Below are positions 13,478 to 14,696 of a stretch of DNA of 14,696 nt, in pieces. Made by a program: the position numbers and the translations under genes. The notes beneath the pieces are model-generated. The model was not told the DNA's origin. It saw only the letters and a program-made list of their open reading frames with translations, and did no database searches. How positions within the stretch are numbered: position 1 is the first letter of the stretch; the number at the start of each line of letters is the position of its first letter. The stretch covers positions 1-14,696 of the forward strand of contig VYDC01000147.1 of NCBI GenBank assembly GCA_009843585.1, in the 5' to 3' direction. This DNA comes from Chloroflexota bacterium (GTDB lineage: Bacteria > Chloroflexota > Dehalococcoidia > UBA2979).

Positions 13478-14322
13478 GCGGGCCGCTGCTTCAGCTCGAC
13501 GGCGTGCGCTGGTCGCCCCGCGGTCACGAGGTCCTGCGGGGGATAACGATCTCCGTCGAGGCCGGCGAGCTCGTCGCGCTGATCGGGCCCACCGGCAGCG
13601 GGAAGTCGACGCTGCGCCGGATCCTCGGGAGGCTGCTGCGCCCGAGCGCGGGCCGGGTGCGCCTGGGGGGCCGGGACGCGTGGAGCCTGGCCCCGGGGGA
13701 GGTCGCGCGCCGCGTCGCCTTCCTGCCGCAGTCTCCGGAGGCCTCGCCCGATCTCACCGTCGCGGAGCTCGTCTGGCACGGGCGCTACCCGCACCACCGG
13801 GGCCTCGCGCGCTCGTTCGGCGGCGCCCGCCCGGCCGATCGCGCGGCGGTCGAGTCGGCGCTTCACCAGGCGGGGGTCGCCGAGCTGCGCGCGGCGCGGC
13901 TCGGCGAGCTCTCGGGCGGCGAGCAGCGGCGCGCCTGGATCGCCCTCGTGCTCGCGCAGGAGGCGGAGCTGCTGCTGCTCGACGAGCCGACGGCCTTCCT
14001 CGACATCGGCCACCAGCTCGAGCTGCTCGCGCTCCTGAGACGCCTCCACGAGGAGCGCGGCACGACGACGGTGATGGCCCTCCACGACCTGGCCTACGCG
14101 GGTTCGCACGCGACCCGCGTGGTCGCGCTCAGCGGCGGACAGGTCGCCGCCGACGGACCGCCGGGGCGCGTCCTCACCTCCGAGCAGCTCTCGGCGCTCT
14201 ACGGCGTCCCGGTGACGGTGCTGCCGGGCCCCGCCGGGGCGGCCGGCCTCCCTATCGTGGTTCCGCGGTCCGCCGCTCCGGGCCCGGATCGGGGGCCGGG
14301 GGCGCGTCCCCCGGGCGGATGA
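13474..14322 (+). CDS. ABC importer ATP-binding protein (FecE/BtuD/HmuV class)
   Basis: A 282-residue nucleotide-binding subunit that powers the importer. Walker A is GPTGSGKST (residues 38-46), the Q-loop is Gln86 in FLPQSPE, the signature is LSGGEQ (146-151), Walker B is LLLLDE (166-171) and the H-loop is His204 in ALHDL. HGRYPHHRG (102-110) is characteristic of iron-siderophore/cobalamin importer ATPases. The ATG at 13474 overlaps the permease stop. The last 25 or so residues (Pro/Gly/Ala/Arg-rich) look like an unconserved tail, and this part overlaps the opposing membrane gene by 71 bases. An upstream open frame reaching 11527 is not a fusion: it is an Arg-rich shadow. Confidence 0.95.
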   Translation: MSGPLLQLDGVRWSPRGHEVLRGITISVEAGELVALIGPTGSGKSTLRRILGRLLRPSAGRVRLGGRDAWSLAPGEVARRVAFLPQSPEASPDLTVAELVWHGRYPHHRGLARSFGGARPADRAAVESALHQAGVAELRAARLGELSGGEQRRAWIALVLAQEAELLLLDEPTAFLDIGHQLELLALLRRLHEERGTTTVMALHDLAYAGSHATRVVALSGGQVAADGPPGRVLTSEQLSALYGVPVTVLPGPAGAAGLPIVVPRSAAPGPDRGPGARPPGG

Positions 14323-14695
14323 GGCGAGCCGAGAGGAGCAGCAGGACGACCGCGTGCAGGATCGCGACCATGAGCAGCTGCGCCGCGAGCGCGGCGCGCG
14401 AGGCGTCGTCATCGAAGCGGGAGAAGAGGACGAGCAGGTAGGAGACGACGGCGAGCCCCAGGATGCGCGCCGCGAGGCCCCGCCAGCTCGTCGCGAGCTC
14501 GCGCATCGGCACGCGGAAGACGTAGACGATGAGGACGATGATGTGGAGCACGACGAGCGCCGCGACGTAGAGGAGGGCCGGAACCGCGCTCCGCAGCTCG
14601 AGCAGGGGAAGCAGCAGGAACGAGGCGGCGAAGACCGCGATCGTCTTCCGGATGAAGAGCGTCCTGTCGAGGAGCTCGATGCGCACGCCCGGCAT
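14252..14695 (-). CDS. Four-helix membrane protein of unknown function (may extend beyond window)
   Basis: A 147-residue frame beginning MPGVRIELLDRTLFIRKTIA at the very last bases of the window, so the ATG at 14695 may be internal to a longer gene. Four hydrophobic segments are visible at about residues 17-35, 38-60, 75-91 and 101-124. Basic loops (Arg-Lys after the first segment start, Arg-Val-Pro-Met-Arg) alternate with them. The C terminus is Pro/Gly/Arg-rich, ending near the importer ATPase and overlapping it tail to tail by 71 bases. No family is recognised. Confident that it is a coding membrane protein by hydrophobic pattern; the start and function are unknown. Confidence 0.65.
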   Translation of the reverse strand: MPGVRIELLDRTLFIRKTIAVFAASFLLLPLLELRSAVPALLYVAALVVLHIIVLIVYVFRVPMRELATSWRGLAARILGLAVVSYLLVLFSRFDDDASRAALAAQLLMVAILHAVVLLLLSARLIRPGDAPPAPDPGPERRTAEPR

Positions 14696-14696
14696 C

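Noticed and set aside
1..14696. CRISPR arrays, insertion sequences, tRNA or rRNA genes, phage or defence genes
   Set aside because: No regularly spaced repeats, transposase motifs, tRNA cloverleaf sequence or rRNA-like stretch was seen on either strand.

Overview
The window is very GC-rich, dense bacterial DNA with almost no long non-coding stretches (no gap exceeds 300 bases). Third positions are strongly G/C, GTG starts are common, and two genes have a TANNNT -10 box exactly six bases before the start codon, the classic leaderless layout. The putative lipoprotein carries a Cys-Gly-Gly-Asp-Asp-Asp motif. Together these point to an actinobacterium or a similarly GC-rich relative such as Thermoleophilia, Rubrobacteria or Chloroflexota. 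This is an inference: no rRNA or other phylogenetic marker is present. Most genes also use the isoleucine codon ATA at least once, which is unusual at this GC level.

Layout, left to right. (1) 48-461 (+) is a small four-helix membrane protein. (2) 515-1882 (-) is a major facilitator transporter. (3) 1975-2772 (+) is a crotonase-fold enzyme of PaaG (isomerase-like) type. (4) 2809-3804 (-) is a luciferase-like flavin-dependent oxidoreductase. (5) 4044-4874 (+) is an alpha/beta hydrolase with histidine at the nucleophile position. (6) 4915-6693 (-) is an SLC13/DASS-type permease with two cytoplasmic RCK_C domains. (7) 6812-7630 (+) is an aldo/keto reductase. (8) 7624-8160 (-) is a two-helix membrane protein with a PH-like tail. 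(9) 8208-8984 (+) is a canonical serine alpha/beta hydrolase. (10) 9035-9877 and 9903-11327 (-) are a VOC-superfamily protein and an amidase-signature hydrolase in one operon. (11) 11519-14322 (+) is a three-gene ABC importer of the BtuFCD/FecBCDE class (binding lipoprotein, permease, ATPase) for a metal chelate, haem or cobalamin. (12) 14252-14695 (-) is a four-helix membrane protein overlapping the ATPase tail to tail.

The first ten genes, up to and including the VOC gene, alternate strand without exception. Each must therefore have its own promoter, and these genes form divergent pairs (1882/1975, 3804/4044, 6693/6812, 8160/8208) separated by short convergent ends. Candidate -10 boxes and GC-rich hairpins lie in these gaps. 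Taken together, two transporters for organic anions or small molecules, a crotonase, a flavin monooxygenase-like enzyme, two alpha/beta hydrolases, an aldo/keto reductase, an amidase and a VOC enzyme look like catabolic accessory content for organic acids, amides or esters. No single pathway is proven by the order. The clearest coordinated unit is the ABC importer operon.

I see no RNA genes, CRISPR, mobile elements, phage genes or defence loci. I did not find a clear previously undescribed system. The most interesting points are the His-nucleophile hydrolase, the Glu-less crotonase, the strict strand alternation, the leaderless promoters and an 11-bp perfect hairpin in the leader of the flavin oxidoreductase gene.
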